Positions 41,660-51,079 are shown, numbered from the stretch's first letter. The stretch: 64,000 nucleotides of DNA from Paucibacter sp. KBW04 (GCF_003852425.1 NZ_QAJN01000002.1:290787-354786); one strand, 5' to 3'. Notes: generated by a model not told the origin, from the letters alone. Translations and numbers: made by a program.

Positions 41660-42140
41660 CCGCTTGCAGGGGCAGACAGCATGGGCTTTTGGCCTGCGGC
41701 CCATCCGCCGCCGCGGCCCTCAAGGGGATGCAGCAAGCGCCGCTTTGATTGGCCGTGTCCTGGCCGAACACCGGCGCCTCTTCAAGCGTGTGGAAATGCT
41801 CCCAGGCCAGGCCTTGCGGGTCCACGGTCCAGTGCTTCTCGCTGCGGGCATAGCAACAGGCCGCATCGGCCTGATCGAGTACATCGGCCTCGCCGGCGGC
41901 AGCCTCGGCCAGGCGTTTCAAGCCTTCCAGTTCCTCACGGGAGTCGACCTGGAAGCCGAGGTGATTCACGCCCGTGCTGTGCCCACGCGAGGAGATGGCG
42001 AAGTTCAGGCCTGGATCGTCCAACATCCACTTGGCATAGTCCTCCCGCTGCTTGGCGGGGGCTTGGCCGAAGAGCCGGCTGTAGAAGGCGATGCTGGCGC
42101 CCAGGTTGTCAACGGCGACGTGAACATGGAAGCGTTTCAT
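41625..42140 (-). CDS. ArsI/CadI-like VOC protein (C-As lyase type)
   Basis: 171 residues. The VOC fold with FHVHVAVDNLGASIAFYSRLF matches the ArsI/CadI family. The metal ligands His5 or His7, His60 (VNHLGF) and Glu114 (AWEHFH), and the vicinal thiol pair Cys95-Cys96 (AACCYA) that binds trivalent organoarsenical in ArsI, are at the expected places. After ~residue 125 there is an added tail with three more Cys pairs (GACCIP, SPCCLP, GACCG). ArsI cleaves the carbon-arsenic bond of methylarsenite with O2. The sigma-factor gene starts within its 3' end. Confidence 0.8.
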   Translation of the reverse strand: MKRFHVHVAVDNLGASIAFYSRLFGQAPAKQREDYAKWMLDDPGLNFAISSRGHSTGVNHLGFQVDSREELEGLKRLAEAAAGEADVLDQADAACCYARSEKHWTVDPQGLAWEHFHTLEEAPVFGQDTANQSGACCIPLRAAAADGPQAKSPCCLPLQADGATAEGACCG

Positions 42141-42230
42141 GGCGAGGTCCTTTTTTTGGGTCGCATCGAAACTGATGCCCCCGTTTAGACGTAAGCCCGG
42201 CTCAAAGGTTGCAAAAAAGAGTCTTGCCCT

Positions 42231-42710
42231 TCAGATCCAGCGCCGCACCTGGGCCTGATAGCTGTCGTAAGCAGGGCCGAAATGCCGGGCCAGGACGCGC
42301 TCCTCGGGCAAGATTTGAAAGCGATTCATATAAAGCACAAAGCCCGGCAGCAAGGCCAAGGCCAGACCATGCGAGAGCAGCCAGGCCCAACCCAACAGCG
42401 CCAGCGCGAAGCCCAGATACATGGGGTTGCGGCTGTAGGCATAGATGCCCTCGCGAACCACCTCGCGGCTGGTCTCGGGCCGCGTCGGGTTCACCGTCGT
42501 GCCCGCGCGCCGAAAGGCCCAGACACCGGCCGCCGCGCAAGCTGCGCCCAAAGCCATCAACACCGGGCCTAGGCCTTGGGCCCAGGGCAGGCTCAGTTCA
42601 AACATCGGCAAGGTGCTGTCCAGCAGCGCCATCACAAGGGCAAAACCCAGCACCAGCAGCAGCGGCGGTACTCTTAACTCAAGGCGATTGAAAACAGGGA
42701 CTGGGTCCAT
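42231..42710 (-). CDS. Isoprenylcysteine methyltransferase-like membrane protein
   Basis: 159 residues with four to five hydrophobic segments (PPLLLVLGFALVMALLD, GPVLMALGAACAAAGVWAF, LGFALALLGWAWLLSHGL). The conserved C-terminal motif is REGIYAYSRNPMYLGF followed by NRFQILPEERVLARHFGPAYDSY, where S-adenosylmethionine binds in the ICMT/PEMT superfamily. It should be an inner membrane methyltransferase of unknown substrate. It begins 59 bp before the SRPBCC gene ends, in the same direction. Confidence 0.83.
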   Translation of the reverse strand: MDPVPVFNRLELRVPPLLLVLGFALVMALLDSTLPMFELSLPWAQGLGPVLMALGAACAAAGVWAFRRAGTTVNPTRPETSREVVREGIYAYSRNPMYLGFALALLGWAWLLSHGLALALLPGFVLYMNRFQILPEERVLARHFGPAYDSYQAQVRRWI

Positions 42711-42770
42711 GGTTCAGGACGGATGTGAGCCGAGGTTCTAGGGTGGTTCGGCGCTCAAGTATCGAGTTTT

Positions 42771-43226
42771 CTAAGCCTCGCAAAGCGCCTTCAAGCGGCC
42801 CAATGCCAAGGGAAACGTCCGCTGCATATAGGCTTCGAAATCGGGCAAAGTTTCCACCACCACGCGCAACTCCGTGCCGTCCACCTGCTTGAGGAAGTGA
42901 TAGTTCTCATAGGCCGGCGCCCAGGCGCGCACCTCCGCGCTCTCGGTGACATCAATGCCCGCCTGAACCTCACCCAAGTGGCGGATCGACAAGAACTCGG
43001 GCGGGCGGCTCTGCGCAATTTCCGCACAAATACCATCGCCCTTGGGCGACAGAAAGCGAATCGCCGCCCCCTCCTCCCATGCGCCCTCAAAGTGAGAGCC
43101 CTCGCAGAAAGCCGAGGTCCAGTCGCGATAAGCTTGATCATCCTGCAGCATCTGCCAGACTCGCTCAGGCGCGGCCTGGATCTGCACCGAGAACTGCAAG
43201 GTCTTTTTTACCGTCGTCCCACTCAT
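42771..43226 (-). CDS. SRPBCC-family protein (START-like ligand-binding fold)
   Basis: 151 residues. TLQFSVQIQAAPERVWQMLQDDQAYRDW is the standard opening of the SRPBCC/polyketide-cyclase-like fold, and WEEGAAIRFLSPKGDGI with the C-terminal helix FEAYMQRTFPLALGRLKALCEA completes it. These cytosolic proteins bind hydrophobic ligands; many small ones resemble AHSA1. It is divergent from cysK with 161 bp between the starts. No more specific function can be given. Confidence 0.82.
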   Translation of the reverse strand: MSGTTVKKTLQFSVQIQAAPERVWQMLQDDQAYRDWTSAFCEGSHFEGAWEEGAAIRFLSPKGDGICAEIAQSRPPEFLSIRHLGEVQAGIDVTESAEVRAWAPAYENYHFLKQVDGTELRVVVETLPDFEAYMQRTFPLALGRLKALCEA

Positions 43227-43387
43227 TTATGGCTCCTTTGCTGCGAGGCCCGCACTTTCGATCTGCTTCATGCTAATGACCGGCGAGCGCACCGTCAGCG
43301 CAGGCTTTCCCTGGATTGCGAGGCTCACACGCTACCATTCCCAACATCTGGATCTGTCATTGCAGCCACCCGCAGGAGAGCACAAAC

Positions 43388-44317
43388 ATGAAAGCCAACA
43401 ACATCCTCGCCACCATTGGCAACACCCCCCATGTCCGTCTGCAGCGCCTGTTCAAGGGCGTCGCGACCGCCGGCCAGGAGGTCTGGATCAAGTCCGAGCG
43501 CAGCAACCCCGGCGGCTCGATCAAGGACCGCATCGCCCTGGCCATGGTGGAGGACGCTGAAGCCCGTGGCCTCTTGCAACCCGGCGGCACCATCATCGAG
43601 CCGACCTCGGGCAATACCGGCGTGGGCCTGGCCATGGTGGCCGCCGTCAAGGGCTACAAGCTGATCCTGGTGATGCCGGACAGCATGTCGGTCGAGCGCC
43701 GCCGCCTGATGCTGGCCTATGGCGCCAGCTTCGATCTGACTCCGCGTGAGAAGGGCATGAAGGGCGCCATCGCCCGCGCCCAGGAATTGCAGGCACAGAA
43801 CCCAGGTTCCTGGATCCCGCAGCAGTTCGAAAATCCGGCCAATGTCGCCGTCCATGTGCGCACGACCGCGCAGGAAATCTTGAACGACTTCCCCGAAGGC
43901 CTGGACGTGTTGATCACCGGCGTGGGCACGGGCGGACACATCAGCGGCTGCGCCCAGGTGCTGAAAAAAGCCTGGCCCAATCTCAAAGTGTTCGCGGTGG
44001 AGCCCAGCGCCTCGCCCGTCATCAGCGGCGGCGCGCCCAGCCCCCACCCCATCCAAGGCATTGGCGCGGGCTTTATCCCGGCAAATCTGCACACCGACCT
44101 GCTGGACGGCGTGATCCAGGTCGATGCCGAACCGGCACGTGAGTACGCCCGCCGCAGCGCACGCGAGGAAGGCCTGCTGGTGGGCATCTCCAGCGGCGCC
44201 ACCCTGGCCGCCATCGCGCAAAAGCTGCCCGAGCTGGCGCCCAATGCCCGCGTGCTGGGCTTCAACTACGACACGGGCGAGCGCTATCTGTCGATCGAAG
44301 GTTTCCTGCCGGCTTGA
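43388..44317 (+). CDS. cysK: Cysteine synthase (O-acetylserine sulfhydrylase)
   Basis: 309 residues from the ATG at 43388, preceded by AGGAG. PLP enzyme making cysteine from O-acetylserine and sulfide. [17 protein letters not shown] opens it, the PLP Lys is in [12 protein letters not shown], the substrate loop is [12 protein letters not shown], the phosphate loop [10 protein letters not shown], and the end [14 protein letters not shown] with YDTGERYLS is typical of CysK. CysM is the main alternative; the sequence fits CysK better. It stands alone on the plus strand between minus-strand genes. Confidence 0.93.
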   Translation: MKANNILATIGNTPHVRLQRLFKGVATAGQEVWIKSERSNPGGSIKDRIALAMVEDAEARGLLQPGGTIIEPTSGNTGVGLAMVAAVKGYKLILVMPDSMSVERRRLMLAYGASFDLTPREKGMKGAIARAQELQAQNPGSWIPQQFENPANVAVHVRTTAQEILNDFPEGLDVLITGVGTGGHISGCAQVLKKAWPNLKVFAVEPSASPVISGGAPSPHPIQGIGAGFIPANLHTDLLDGVIQVDAEPAREYARRSAREEGLLVGISSGATLAAIAQKLPELAPNARVLGFNYDTGERYLSIEGFLPA

Positions 44318-44324
44318 TGAGGCC

Positions 44325-45350
44325 CTAATCCTCCAGCTCGACGCTGACGCCCGCCTGGTCGTTTTCCTTTTTGGCTTGGGCGGCCAACTCGGCCTCCAGC
44401 GGGCGCAAGGACTCCATCAATTCGCCCACCGGTTTGGGCTCAACCAGGCGTAAGGCCGGTGGCGGCAAGGCGCTGAGGTAGGCCGGGCCTAGCCAGTACT
44501 GCTGCTCCTGGCGGCGCGCCATGTCCAGGCCCAAGTCCAAGCAAACCAGCGCCAGCATGGCAATGGCAATGCGGCGCAGAACACGCGGGCGCGGCCAGAT
44601 CAGGCTGGCATGCCAAGTCAGCAGCAAGGCCAGGCCGAAGGTGTCGGTCAAGCCCTCCAGCACCATCAGCCGGGGCCAGGAGAAGGCATAGGCCAGGGCG
44701 GGAAGCAGCTGCGCCAAAAGCAGGCGCAAGATCAGCAAGCTGAGTGCAATGCGCAAATGGGCGGCAAAAGGGAAGCTGCGCCGGAACAACTGGGTCAGCA
44801 AGGCGCAAAAACCCACCCACAGCAGCAAGAGCCCCAAGGGCCCGAGCACGGCCGTGCTGTAGTCCATCCAGCGCGCACCCGGGTCGAGTTGCGACCATTG
44901 CTGGCCGACTAACATGGCCAACCAAAGCAGCAACAGGCCCAGCACCTGAAGCATGCCGGGCCGCAGACGCAGATGCTGGCCTTGCAAGCGGTGCAGATGC
45001 GACTCCAGGGGCTGCTCAGGTGGCAAGGCCGCGTCAAGGCTGCGCCAGCGCAGCTGGCTGGCGCCGAGCTGAAATTGAGCGCTATCGCCTAGGACTAACT
45101 CTTCACCCGCCCGGAGCCGCCGCTCGCCCAGCCAGCCGCCATTCAGGCTGGCCAACATCTGCAACTGCGGGCCGCTCTCCGCCCAGTCCAGTTGCGCATG
45201 TTCGGCGGCCAGATGGGGGTCATCCAAAATCCAATCGCAGGCGGCCGAGCGGCCGATGCGCAGCGGCCATTGCGTCACGCGCTGCACCCGCAAGACCTGT
45301 CCCTCGCGGCCCAGCAGCTCCAAAACTCCGATGCGCTGCGCTGTCATCAT
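44325..45350 (-). CDS. FHA-domain membrane protein
   Basis: 341 residues. The N-terminal ~110 residues are a forkhead-associated domain: WPLRIGRSAACDWILDD with the conserved Gly-Arg-Ser, then HLAAEHAQLDW with the conserved His and LASLNGGWLGERRL with the Asn-Gly. It should bind phosphothreonine. Residues ~130-275 hold about four membrane helices (LQVLGLLLLWLAMLVGQQW, LGPLGLLLLWVGFCALLTQL). Its start overlaps the stop of the trypsin-like protease gene by 4 bases, so the two are made together. No protein kinase lies in the window. The pair suggests phospho-controlled membrane signalling linked to proteolysis (inference). Confidence 0.83.
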   Translation of the reverse strand: MMTAQRIGVLELLGREGQVLRVQRVTQWPLRIGRSAACDWILDDPHLAAEHAQLDWAESGPQLQMLASLNGGWLGERRLRAGEELVLGDSAQFQLGASQLRWRSLDAALPPEQPLESHLHRLQGQHLRLRPGMLQVLGLLLLWLAMLVGQQWSQLDPGARWMDYSTAVLGPLGLLLLWVGFCALLTQLFRRSFPFAAHLRIALSLLILRLLLAQLLPALAYAFSWPRLMVLEGLTDTFGLALLLTWHASLIWPRPRVLRRIAIAMLALVCLDLGLDMARRQEQQYWLGPAYLSALPPPALRLVEPKPVGELMESLRPLEAELAAQAKKENDQAGVSVELED

Positions 45351-46804
45351 TTCGCTCCGCCGCTGTTGTTGTTGCTGTTGCTGGGGGTCTTTGGCGTCCA
45401 GCCAAAGCCCTCAAGATAATGGGCGCTCAACTTCAGCGCATTGTCAAAGCTCACCCCTGCAGCGTTGAAGCGGCCTAAAGCGCCTTGGGTGGAAGCATCC
45501 ACCGTAGTCACCAGCACGCTCAAATCATGCAAGCCCGCCAGCTTGCGATAGGCACGCAGGCAGACCACGGCACGCAGGGGCAAGCCCTCCTTCGAAGAGA
45601 CGAACTCCTCTTTGCAGAAAGGCGCCGTGCGGTCCTTATCGTCCCGACCCAGACGCTCATTGCGGAAGCTGGCTGAATACTGCTTGGCAAAACGCAGCGG
45701 ACCCAGCTTGGCGCCGTCATACACCTCATGGCTCATGGACAGATAGCCCGTCTGCAAACGGCCGTCGATGAAGAGCGCATGCTCCATGCGGCATTGCGAG
45801 CGTTGGAACTCCAGGCCCTTGGAGTCGGCCGGCGTGCCGCGCCCCCAGCAACGCATGAACAGCTCCTGCGGCACCGGCAGGCGGTAAATGTCCGCACTGC
45901 CAGCCGCCGGCGCCTGCCAGGGCTGGGCAATGAAGCGGGTGCTCAGCTCCTCTTGATAGGCCAGCAACTGCTCACGCAAGCGGCCCCAGGCCGGCTGGCT
46001 GATGGGCTTGGCATGGCGGCTGCGCTCCAGCAAGGCCTGGGCGTACTCACCCGGCACCAAAAAACTCATCTGCTGGGCAAAGAACATGGCCGAGACATTG
46101 ACGCCCACCACCCGCCCCGCCTCGTCCACCACCGGCCCCCCACTCATGCCGGCATTGATGCTGCCCGAGTAGTAAATCAGCGCGTCAAAGCTGCGCTCCA
46201 CCAGGCCGTTGTAATTGCCTTCCACCACGGCAAAGGCCACATCGTGCGGATTGCCCATGGAATAGATGCGGTCCCCCTTGGCCAGGGGCTGGCTCACAGG
46301 ACGAAAGCTCAGGCTCCCGCGATTCTTCAGACCCGGCTCCGCGCCCTTGGGCGCCACCACACGCAGCAAGGCCAGATCGCGGCGCACATCAAAGTCCAGC
46401 AGCTCCAGCTGGCCCTCCTGGCCATCGGTGCTGGCATAGCGCAGGCGGTAGCGATCGGGCTCCAGCGCGACCTGGCTGATGACGTGGTAATTCGTCAGCA
46501 CATGGCCTTCTTCGCTGACCAGAAAGCCCGAACCGACCGAAGCCTGGCTGTCCTGGCTCTTCAAGAGTGTGCGGATCTGCAGCAGCTGTGAGCGGGCGCT
46601 CTCGTAGACGCGCCTGGCGGTGGCCGAGACGGCTGCGGGCGGCGGCACTGCCGAGGCCGCCGCTGCGGCAGGCTGGGGCTGCGCCGAGGCCTGCCAAGGC
46701 TGGCCCAGACTCAAGACCCACAAGGCCTGCAAACAGATGAGGCCCAGGGCCATGGCGGCCTGCCCGGGCTTTGTGTTTCTTTTGCTATCGATGCGGCTGT
46801 GCAA
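45347..46804 (-). CDS. Trypsin-like (S1/DegP-type) serine protease, exported
   Basis: 485 residues. The N-terminal hydrophobic segment (ALGLICLQALWVLSLG) is a signal or anchor, followed by an Ala/Pro linker. The catalytic triad is visible: His in VLTNYHVISQV, Asp in DVRRDLALLRV and Ser in INAGMSGGPVVDEAG. The protease domain covers about residues 65-265; no PDZ domain is obvious. The C-terminal ~220 residues form a second domain with several Cys (FMRCWGRG, SQCRMEH, PFCKEE, VVCLRAYR) that I do not recognise, ending in an Asn/Ser-rich tail. It is probably periplasmic and is coupled to the FHA membrane protein gene. Confidence 0.87.
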   Translation of the reverse strand: MHSRIDSKRNTKPGQAAMALGLICLQALWVLSLGQPWQASAQPQPAAAAASAVPPPAAVSATARRVYESARSQLLQIRTLLKSQDSQASVGSGFLVSEEGHVLTNYHVISQVALEPDRYRLRYASTDGQEGQLELLDFDVRRDLALLRVVAPKGAEPGLKNRGSLSFRPVSQPLAKGDRIYSMGNPHDVAFAVVEGNYNGLVERSFDALIYYSGSINAGMSGGPVVDEAGRVVGVNVSAMFFAQQMSFLVPGEYAQALLERSRHAKPISQPAWGRLREQLLAYQEELSTRFIAQPWQAPAAGSADIYRLPVPQELFMRCWGRGTPADSKGLEFQRSQCRMEHALFIDGRLQTGYLSMSHEVYDGAKLGPLRFAKQYSASFRNERLGRDDKDRTAPFCKEEFVSSKEGLPLRAVVCLRAYRKLAGLHDLSVLVTTVDASTQGALGRFNAAGVSFDNALKLSAHYLEGFGWTPKTPSNSNNNSGGAK

Positions 46805-46855
46805 GAAGCGCTCCCGTGATCTTGTTGCGCGCCATGCTAGCTCAGCCTGCCCTAC

Positions 46856-47632
46856 TCAAAGCCGAGGCGGTCTGAACACTTGGGGGTCAGCATAAAAGTC
46901 GGCCGACTCATTGGCCGGCCACCAGCCGGGAACGCCCAGTACGGGCAAAGGCACAAAAGGTTTGCGCGCCAGCCATTCGGGATCGTCAAGCGCTGCGCAA
47001 ACCGAGGCCTCGTCCAGCGTGGGGAGGATCAAAACATGGGCGCAGATGGGCTTGCGCGGCAGCATCAGCTTTTCCAGCAGCGCATGGCCAAAAGGCAGCA
47101 GCTGGGCTTGCTGCCAATCATCGCGTAACTCAATAAACAAGCGCTGCCAGTCGCGTGCCCGCAAGGCCTCGCACAGGGGCTGGGGCGCGCTGAGAAAGGC
47201 CGCGTTTTCATCCAGCACGGTGAGCGCATCGCGCAGGGGCCCGCGCGTGCTGCCGCGCAGATCACCGCGCTCACTCATGTGCAAGGCGTTGAGCCGGGCT
47301 TTGAGACGCGGCCACAGCAGCCAGATCAGGCCATTGAGCAGATCGTGTGCGTTGTCTCGCGTGGGCACGCTGGCAGTGCGGTGCACAAAGCGCTCGTAAG
47401 CCTCGCCCTCAGGCAAAAGCTCTTGCGGCACAAAGCGCAGAGGCCCGGCGGCCAGAACAATCGGCACCGCGCGCAGGGCAAGCGCCTGGTTCAAGGCCTC
47501 GGCCACCGAGTCGCTAGGCCTCAGGGCCTCTAGCAAGACCTGACCCTGCGGCCGGTAAGCTTGGAGCCAGGGCTGGCCCAGCGTTTGCTCAAACGCTGCG
47601 GCCAGGTCCGCTGAACTTAGCGCAGCTTCCAA
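46856..47632 (-). CDS. DUF3025 domain protein
   Basis: 258 residues. The motif [26 protein letters not shown] (in part) is the DUF3025 signature, followed by the helical [19 protein letters not shown] and the closing [21 protein letters not shown]. No signal peptide. Its start lies inside the end of pyrC (16-bp overlap), so it is co-expressed with it. Function unknown. It could relate to pyrimidine metabolism only by neighbourhood. Confidence 0.83.
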   Translation of the reverse strand: MEAALSSADLAAAFEQTLGQPWLQAYRPQGQVLLEALRPSDSVAEALNQALALRAVPIVLAAGPLRFVPQELLPEGEAYERFVHRTASVPTRDNAHDLLNGLIWLLWPRLKARLNALHMSERGDLRGSTRGPLRDALTVLDENAAFLSAPQPLCEALRARDWQRLFIELRDDWQQAQLLPFGHALLEKLMLPRKPICAHVLILPTLDEASVCAALDDPEWLARKPFVPLPVLGVPGWWPANESADFYADPQVFRPPRL

Positions 47633-48666
47633 GCCAAAGATTCGCCGCCGCGCAAGGGCTTGAGCTGGGCCTCGCCAAAAGGCACGGCGCTAGGCAAAGT
47701 CCAGCTCTCTTTGACCAAGGTCACCTGGGCCGTGTTGCGCGGCAAGTTGTAGAAGTCCGGGCCGTTGAAGCTGGCAAAAGCCTCCAGCTTGTCCAGCGCG
47801 TCGGCGGACTCAAAGGCCTCGGCATACAGCTCCAGCGCCGACAAGGCGGTGAAGCAACCGGCGCCACAGACCGAGTTCTCCTTCATCTGCGAGGCATGGG
47901 GCGCGCTGTCCGTGCCCAGGAAGAATTTGTGCGAGCCCGAGGTGGCCGCCTTCAGCAAGGCCAGGCGATGCTGCTCGCGCTTGAGCACCGGCAAGCAGTA
48001 ATAGTGCGGGCGCAGGCCACCCATGAAGATGGCATTGCGGTTGTAGAGCAGATGCTGGGGCGTCAGCGTGGCGGCGGTGAAGTCGTCGGCGCTCATCACA
48101 TACTCGGCCGCTTCCTGGGTCGTGATGTGCTCGAACACCACCTTCAGCTCGGGCATATCGCGGCGCAGCGGCGTCATCACCCGGTCGATGAAGACGGCCT
48201 CACGGTCGAACACATCGACCTCGGGGTCGGTCACCTCACCATGCACCAGCAAGGGCAGGCCGGCGCGCTGCATGGCCTCCAGGGTTTTGTAGCACTTGCG
48301 GATATCGGTCACGCCGGCATCGCTATTGGTGGTGGCACCGGCCGGGTAAAGCTTCAAAGCCACCACGCCCGCGTCCTTGGCCCGCGCGATCTCCTCGACC
48401 GGGGTCAGGTCGGTCAGATACAGCGTCATCAAGGGCTCGAAGTTAGCGCCTGCCGGCAAAGCCGCCAAGATGCGCTCGCGATAGGCCTGGGCCTGGGCGG
48501 CCGTGGTGACGGGCGGGCGCAGATTGGGCATCACGATGGCACGGGCAAACTGCGCCGCCGTGTAGGGCAGCACGCTGCGCAAAGCCGCTTCATCGCGCAG
48601 ATGCAGATGCCAGTCGTCGGGGCGGGTGAGAGTGAGGGATTGGGGCTGAGCGTGGGGCGTGTTCAT
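47617..48666 (-). CDS. pyrC: Dihydroorotase (class II)
   Basis: 349 residues from the ATG at 48666. Zinc enzyme closing carbamoyl-aspartate to dihydroorotate in pyrimidine synthesis. Metal His pair in [10 protein letters not shown], carboxylated Lys in [17 protein letters not shown], further His in LLVHGEVTD and [10 protein letters not shown], and the catalytic Asp region in [15 protein letters not shown]. Length and motifs match E. coli-type PyrC. DUF3025 follows with a 16-bp overlap. Upstream is the terminator of the glt operon. Confidence 0.95.
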   Translation of the reverse strand: MNTPHAQPQSLTLTRPDDWHLHLRDEAALRSVLPYTAAQFARAIVMPNLRPPVTTAAQAQAYRERILAALPAGANFEPLMTLYLTDLTPVEEIARAKDAGVVALKLYPAGATTNSDAGVTDIRKCYKTLEAMQRAGLPLLVHGEVTDPEVDVFDREAVFIDRVMTPLRRDMPELKVVFEHITTQEAAEYVMSADDFTAATLTPQHLLYNRNAIFMGGLRPHYYCLPVLKREQHRLALLKAATSGSHKFFLGTDSAPHASQMKENSVCGAGCFTALSALELYAEAFESADALDKLEAFASFNGPDFYNLPRNTAQVTLVKESWTLPSAVPFGEAQLKPLRGGESLAWKLR

Positions 48667-48702
48667 GGGCTGTGATTGTCGCAGAGACGGCATTCAGGCA
48701 TG

Positions 48703-48728
48703 AAAAAGGCGGTCCGATGGGACCGCCT
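48703..48728 (-). terminator. Rho-independent terminator after gltL
   Basis: AGGCGGTCC (48707-48715) and GGACCGCCT (48720-48728) form a perfect stem with a 4-base loop; on the minus strand it runs into five T (48703-48707). It separates the glt operon from pyrC. Confidence 0.92.
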
Positions 48729-48750
48729 GATTTGACGCTGAGTCTGAGTT

Positions 48751-49485
48751 TTAGTGCTGCAGGATCTTGTTGAGGAAGTCCTTGGCGCGTGGTGAGCGCG
48801 CATCCGGATTGCCGAAGAATTCTTCGCGCTTGCAGTCCTCGATGATCTTGCCGGCGTCCATGAAGATGACGCGGCTGCTGACCTTCTTTGCGAAGCCCAT
48901 TTCGTGAGTCACGCACATCATGGTCATGCCCTCTTGAGCCAGCTTGACCATCACGTCCAGCACTTCGCCGACCATTTCGGGGTCCAGGGCCGAGGTGGGC
49001 TCGTCGAAGAGCATGACGATGGGGTCCATGCTGAGCGCTCGGGCAATCGCCACTCGCTGCTGCTGGCCGCCGGAGAGCTGACCAGGGAATTTGTCCTTGT
49101 GGGCCGACAGACCCACACGGTCCAACATCTTCAGGCCGCGGGCCTTGGCGTCGTCGGGCGTGCGGCCCAGGACCTTGATCTGGGCGATGGTCAGGTTCTC
49201 GGTCACGCTCAGGTGCGGGAACAGCTCAAAGTGCTGGAACACCATGCCCACGCGCGAGCGCAGACGGGGCAGATTGGTCTTGGGGTCGGCGAGCGAAACG
49301 CCGTCCACCACGATATCGCCCTTCTGGAAGGGCTCCAGCGCATTGACGGTCTTGATCAGCGTGGACTTGCCCGAGCCCGAGGGACCGCAGACCACCACCA
49401 CTTCGCCCTTGTCGATCTTGGTGCTGCAGTCGGTCAAAACCTGGAAGGGACCGTACCACTTGGAAACATTCTTGATTTCAATCAC
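48751..49485 (-). CDS. gltL: Glutamate/aspartate ABC transporter ATPase
   Basis: 244 residues. Walker [17 protein letters not shown]-loop [15 protein letters not shown], signature [15 protein letters not shown], Walker [16 protein letters not shown] and switch His in [12 protein letters not shown] are all intact and in the polar amino acid uptake pattern (GltL/GlnQ). It powers the GltJK permease. It is the last gene of gltIJKL and is followed by a strong terminator. Confidence 0.95.
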   Translation of the reverse strand: MIEIKNVSKWYGPFQVLTDCSTKIDKGEVVVVCGPSGSGKSTLIKTVNALEPFQKGDIVVDGVSLADPKTNLPRLRSRVGMVFQHFELFPHLSVTENLTIAQIKVLGRTPDDAKARGLKMLDRVGLSAHKDKFPGQLSGGQQQRVAIARALSMDPIVMLFDEPTSALDPEMVGEVLDVMVKLAQEGMTMMCVTHEMGFAKKVSSRVIFMDAGKIIEDCKREEFFGNPDARSPRAKDFLNKILQH

Positions 49486-49539
49486 AGCAAACTCCTCTCG
49501 CGGTGGCCTGCCAAAAGGCAGGCACCGGCAACAAATTGA

Positions 49540-50205
49540 TCAGCGGATGATGGCGATCTTCTTTTGCAAGCGACGCACCAGCATCGACAGGCTGAAACAG
49601 ATCACGAAGTAAACGACGGCTGCCACCAAGTAGGTTTCCACCGGGCGGTTGAAGTTCTTGCCGGCAATCTCGAAGCCCTTGAGCAAGTCGTAGGCACCGA
49701 TGGCATAGACCAGAGAGGTGTCCTGGAACAGGATGATGGTCTGGGCCATCAGCACCGGCAACATATTGCGGAAGGCTTGCGGCAGCACCACCAACTGCAT
49801 GGTCTGGCCATAGCTCATGCCCATGGCATAACCGGCAGCCACCTGGCCTCGCGGCACCGACTGAATGCCCGCGCGCATGATCTCGGAGAAGTAGGCCGCC
49901 TCAAATACCGTGAAGGTGATGATGGCCGACAGCTCCGCGCCCATGGGCTTGCCGATCAACATCGGGATCAGCAAGAAGAACCACAGAATCACCATCACCA
50001 GGGGGATGGAGCGCAGGGTGTTGACGTAAAAAGCCGCCGGGGCAATCAGCCACTTCTTGCCCGACAAGCGCATCAGCGCCAGCACGGTGCCCAGGACGAT
50101 GCCGCCCAGGGTCGCGATCAGGGTCAGCTGGATGCTGAAGATCAGGCCCTTGAGGATGAAGCTGGAGGCGACGCCCCAGTTGAGGAAAGAAAAGTCGAGA
50201 TTCAT
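49540..50205 (-). CDS. gltK: Glutamate/aspartate ABC transporter permease
   Basis: 221 residues with five hydrophobic helices. The permease motif AAYFSEIMRAGIQSVPRGQVAAGYAMGMS (EAA-type loop) and PQAFRNMLPVLMAQTIILFQDTSL are those of HisM/GltK proteins. It begins LDFSFLNWGVASSFILKGL. It forms the inner membrane channel with GltJ. Spacing to gltL is 54 bp. Confidence 0.94.
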   Translation of the reverse strand: MNLDFSFLNWGVASSFILKGLIFSIQLTLIATLGGIVLGTVLALMRLSGKKWLIAPAAFYVNTLRSIPLVMVILWFFLLIPMLIGKPMGAELSAIITFTVFEAAYFSEIMRAGIQSVPRGQVAAGYAMGMSYGQTMQLVVLPQAFRNMLPVLMAQTIILFQDTSLVYAIGAYDLLKGFEIAGKNFNRPVETYLVAAVVYFVICFSLSMLVRRLQKKIAIIR

Positions 50206-50224
50206 ACAGCCTCCCGCTGGGCCG

Positions 50225-50278
50225 CCCCGAGGGAGGCTGGCGCCCCCTCGGGGGGCAGGAACGAAGTGACGTGGGGGC
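50225..50278. repeat. GC-rich palindromic intergenic element between gltJ and gltK
   Basis: CCCCGAGGG (50225-50233) pairs with CCCTCGGGG (50245-50253), and GCCCCC (50242-50247) can alternatively pair with GGGGGC (50273-50278). It lies in the 76-bp gap between two coupled transporter genes. It resembles GC-rich repeats scattered between genes in Burkholderiales, from memory only. Confidence 0.45.
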
Positions 50279-50281
50279 TCA

Positions 50282-51025
50282 TCATTTGCCGGCTCCCATC
50301 ATGCCCGGCACCTGGATGCGGTGTTCAATGAAGAGGGCCACCCGGTTGACGAAGAAGGCCGAGACGAAGTACAGCGCCGTGACGGCCAGATAGATCTCCA
50401 CGCTGCGCGCGGTTTCTTCCGAGGCCTGCATGGCGAACATGGTCAGCTCGGCAATGCTCACCGCGAACGCCACCGAGGAGTTCTTGATGATGTTCATGCT
50501 CTCGCTGGTCAGCGGCGGGATGACGATGCGGAAGGCCATGGGCAGCAGCACATAGCGGTAGGTCTGCGGCAGGGTGAAACCCATGGCCAGGCCGGCATAA
50601 CGCTGACCCTTGGGCAGACTCTGAATGCCCGCCCTCACCTGCTCGGCCACGCGGGCCGAGGTGAAGAAGCCCAGGGCCAGCACCACCAGGATGAAGCTGG
50701 GCACCTGGCGCAGGGCAGGGATCAGCGCCGGCAGCACGTGGTACCAAAGAAAGATCTGCACCAGCAGCGGGATGTTGCGGAAGGTCTCCGTCCACGCGTC
50801 GCCGATGAAGACCAGGCCCTTGTTGGGCGTGGTGCGCAAGATGCCCATCAGCGAACCCACGAGCAGGGCCACCAGCAGGGCCAGCACCGCGACGCTCAGC
50901 GTCCAGCCCCAGGCCGACATCATCCAGTTCAAATAGGTGATATCTCCGCCGCTGCCGAAACAGCTGGGAATCACCTCCCCGTCAATGGTGTTCTTGCAGA
51001 ACACCTGCCAATCCCATGTAGACAC
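50282..51025 (-). CDS. gltJ: Glutamate/aspartate ABC transporter permease
   Basis: 247 residues. WQVFCKNTIDGEVIPSCFGS is the typical long N-terminus of GltJ, followed by five membrane helices and the conserved loop SARVAEQVRAGIQSLPKGQ with PMAFRIVIPPLTSESMNIIKN. It pairs with GltK. A terminator hairpin between gltI and this gene should lower its transcription relative to the binding protein. Confidence 0.94.
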   Translation of the reverse strand: MSTWDWQVFCKNTIDGEVIPSCFGSGGDITYLNWMMSAWGWTLSVAVLALLVALLVGSLMGILRTTPNKGLVFIGDAWTETFRNIPLLVQIFLWYHVLPALIPALRQVPSFILVVLALGFFTSARVAEQVRAGIQSLPKGQRYAGLAMGFTLPQTYRYVLLPMAFRIVIPPLTSESMNIIKNSSVAFAVSIAELTMFAMQASEETARSVEIYLAVTALYFVSAFFVNRVALFIEHRIQVPGMMGAGK

Positions 51026-51040
51026 GTCTGACTCCTATCC

Positions 51041-51079
51041 CAAAAAACTAAGGCCGCACGGGAACGCCCGGGCGGCCTT
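51041..51079 (-). terminator. Attenuating terminator between gltI and gltJ
   Basis: Read on the minus strand, AAGGCCGC (51079-51072) pairs with GCGGCCTT (51057-51050) and is followed by AG and six T (51048-51041 region). Partial read-through would give more GltI than GltJKL, the usual ratio for ABC importers. Confidence 0.82.
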
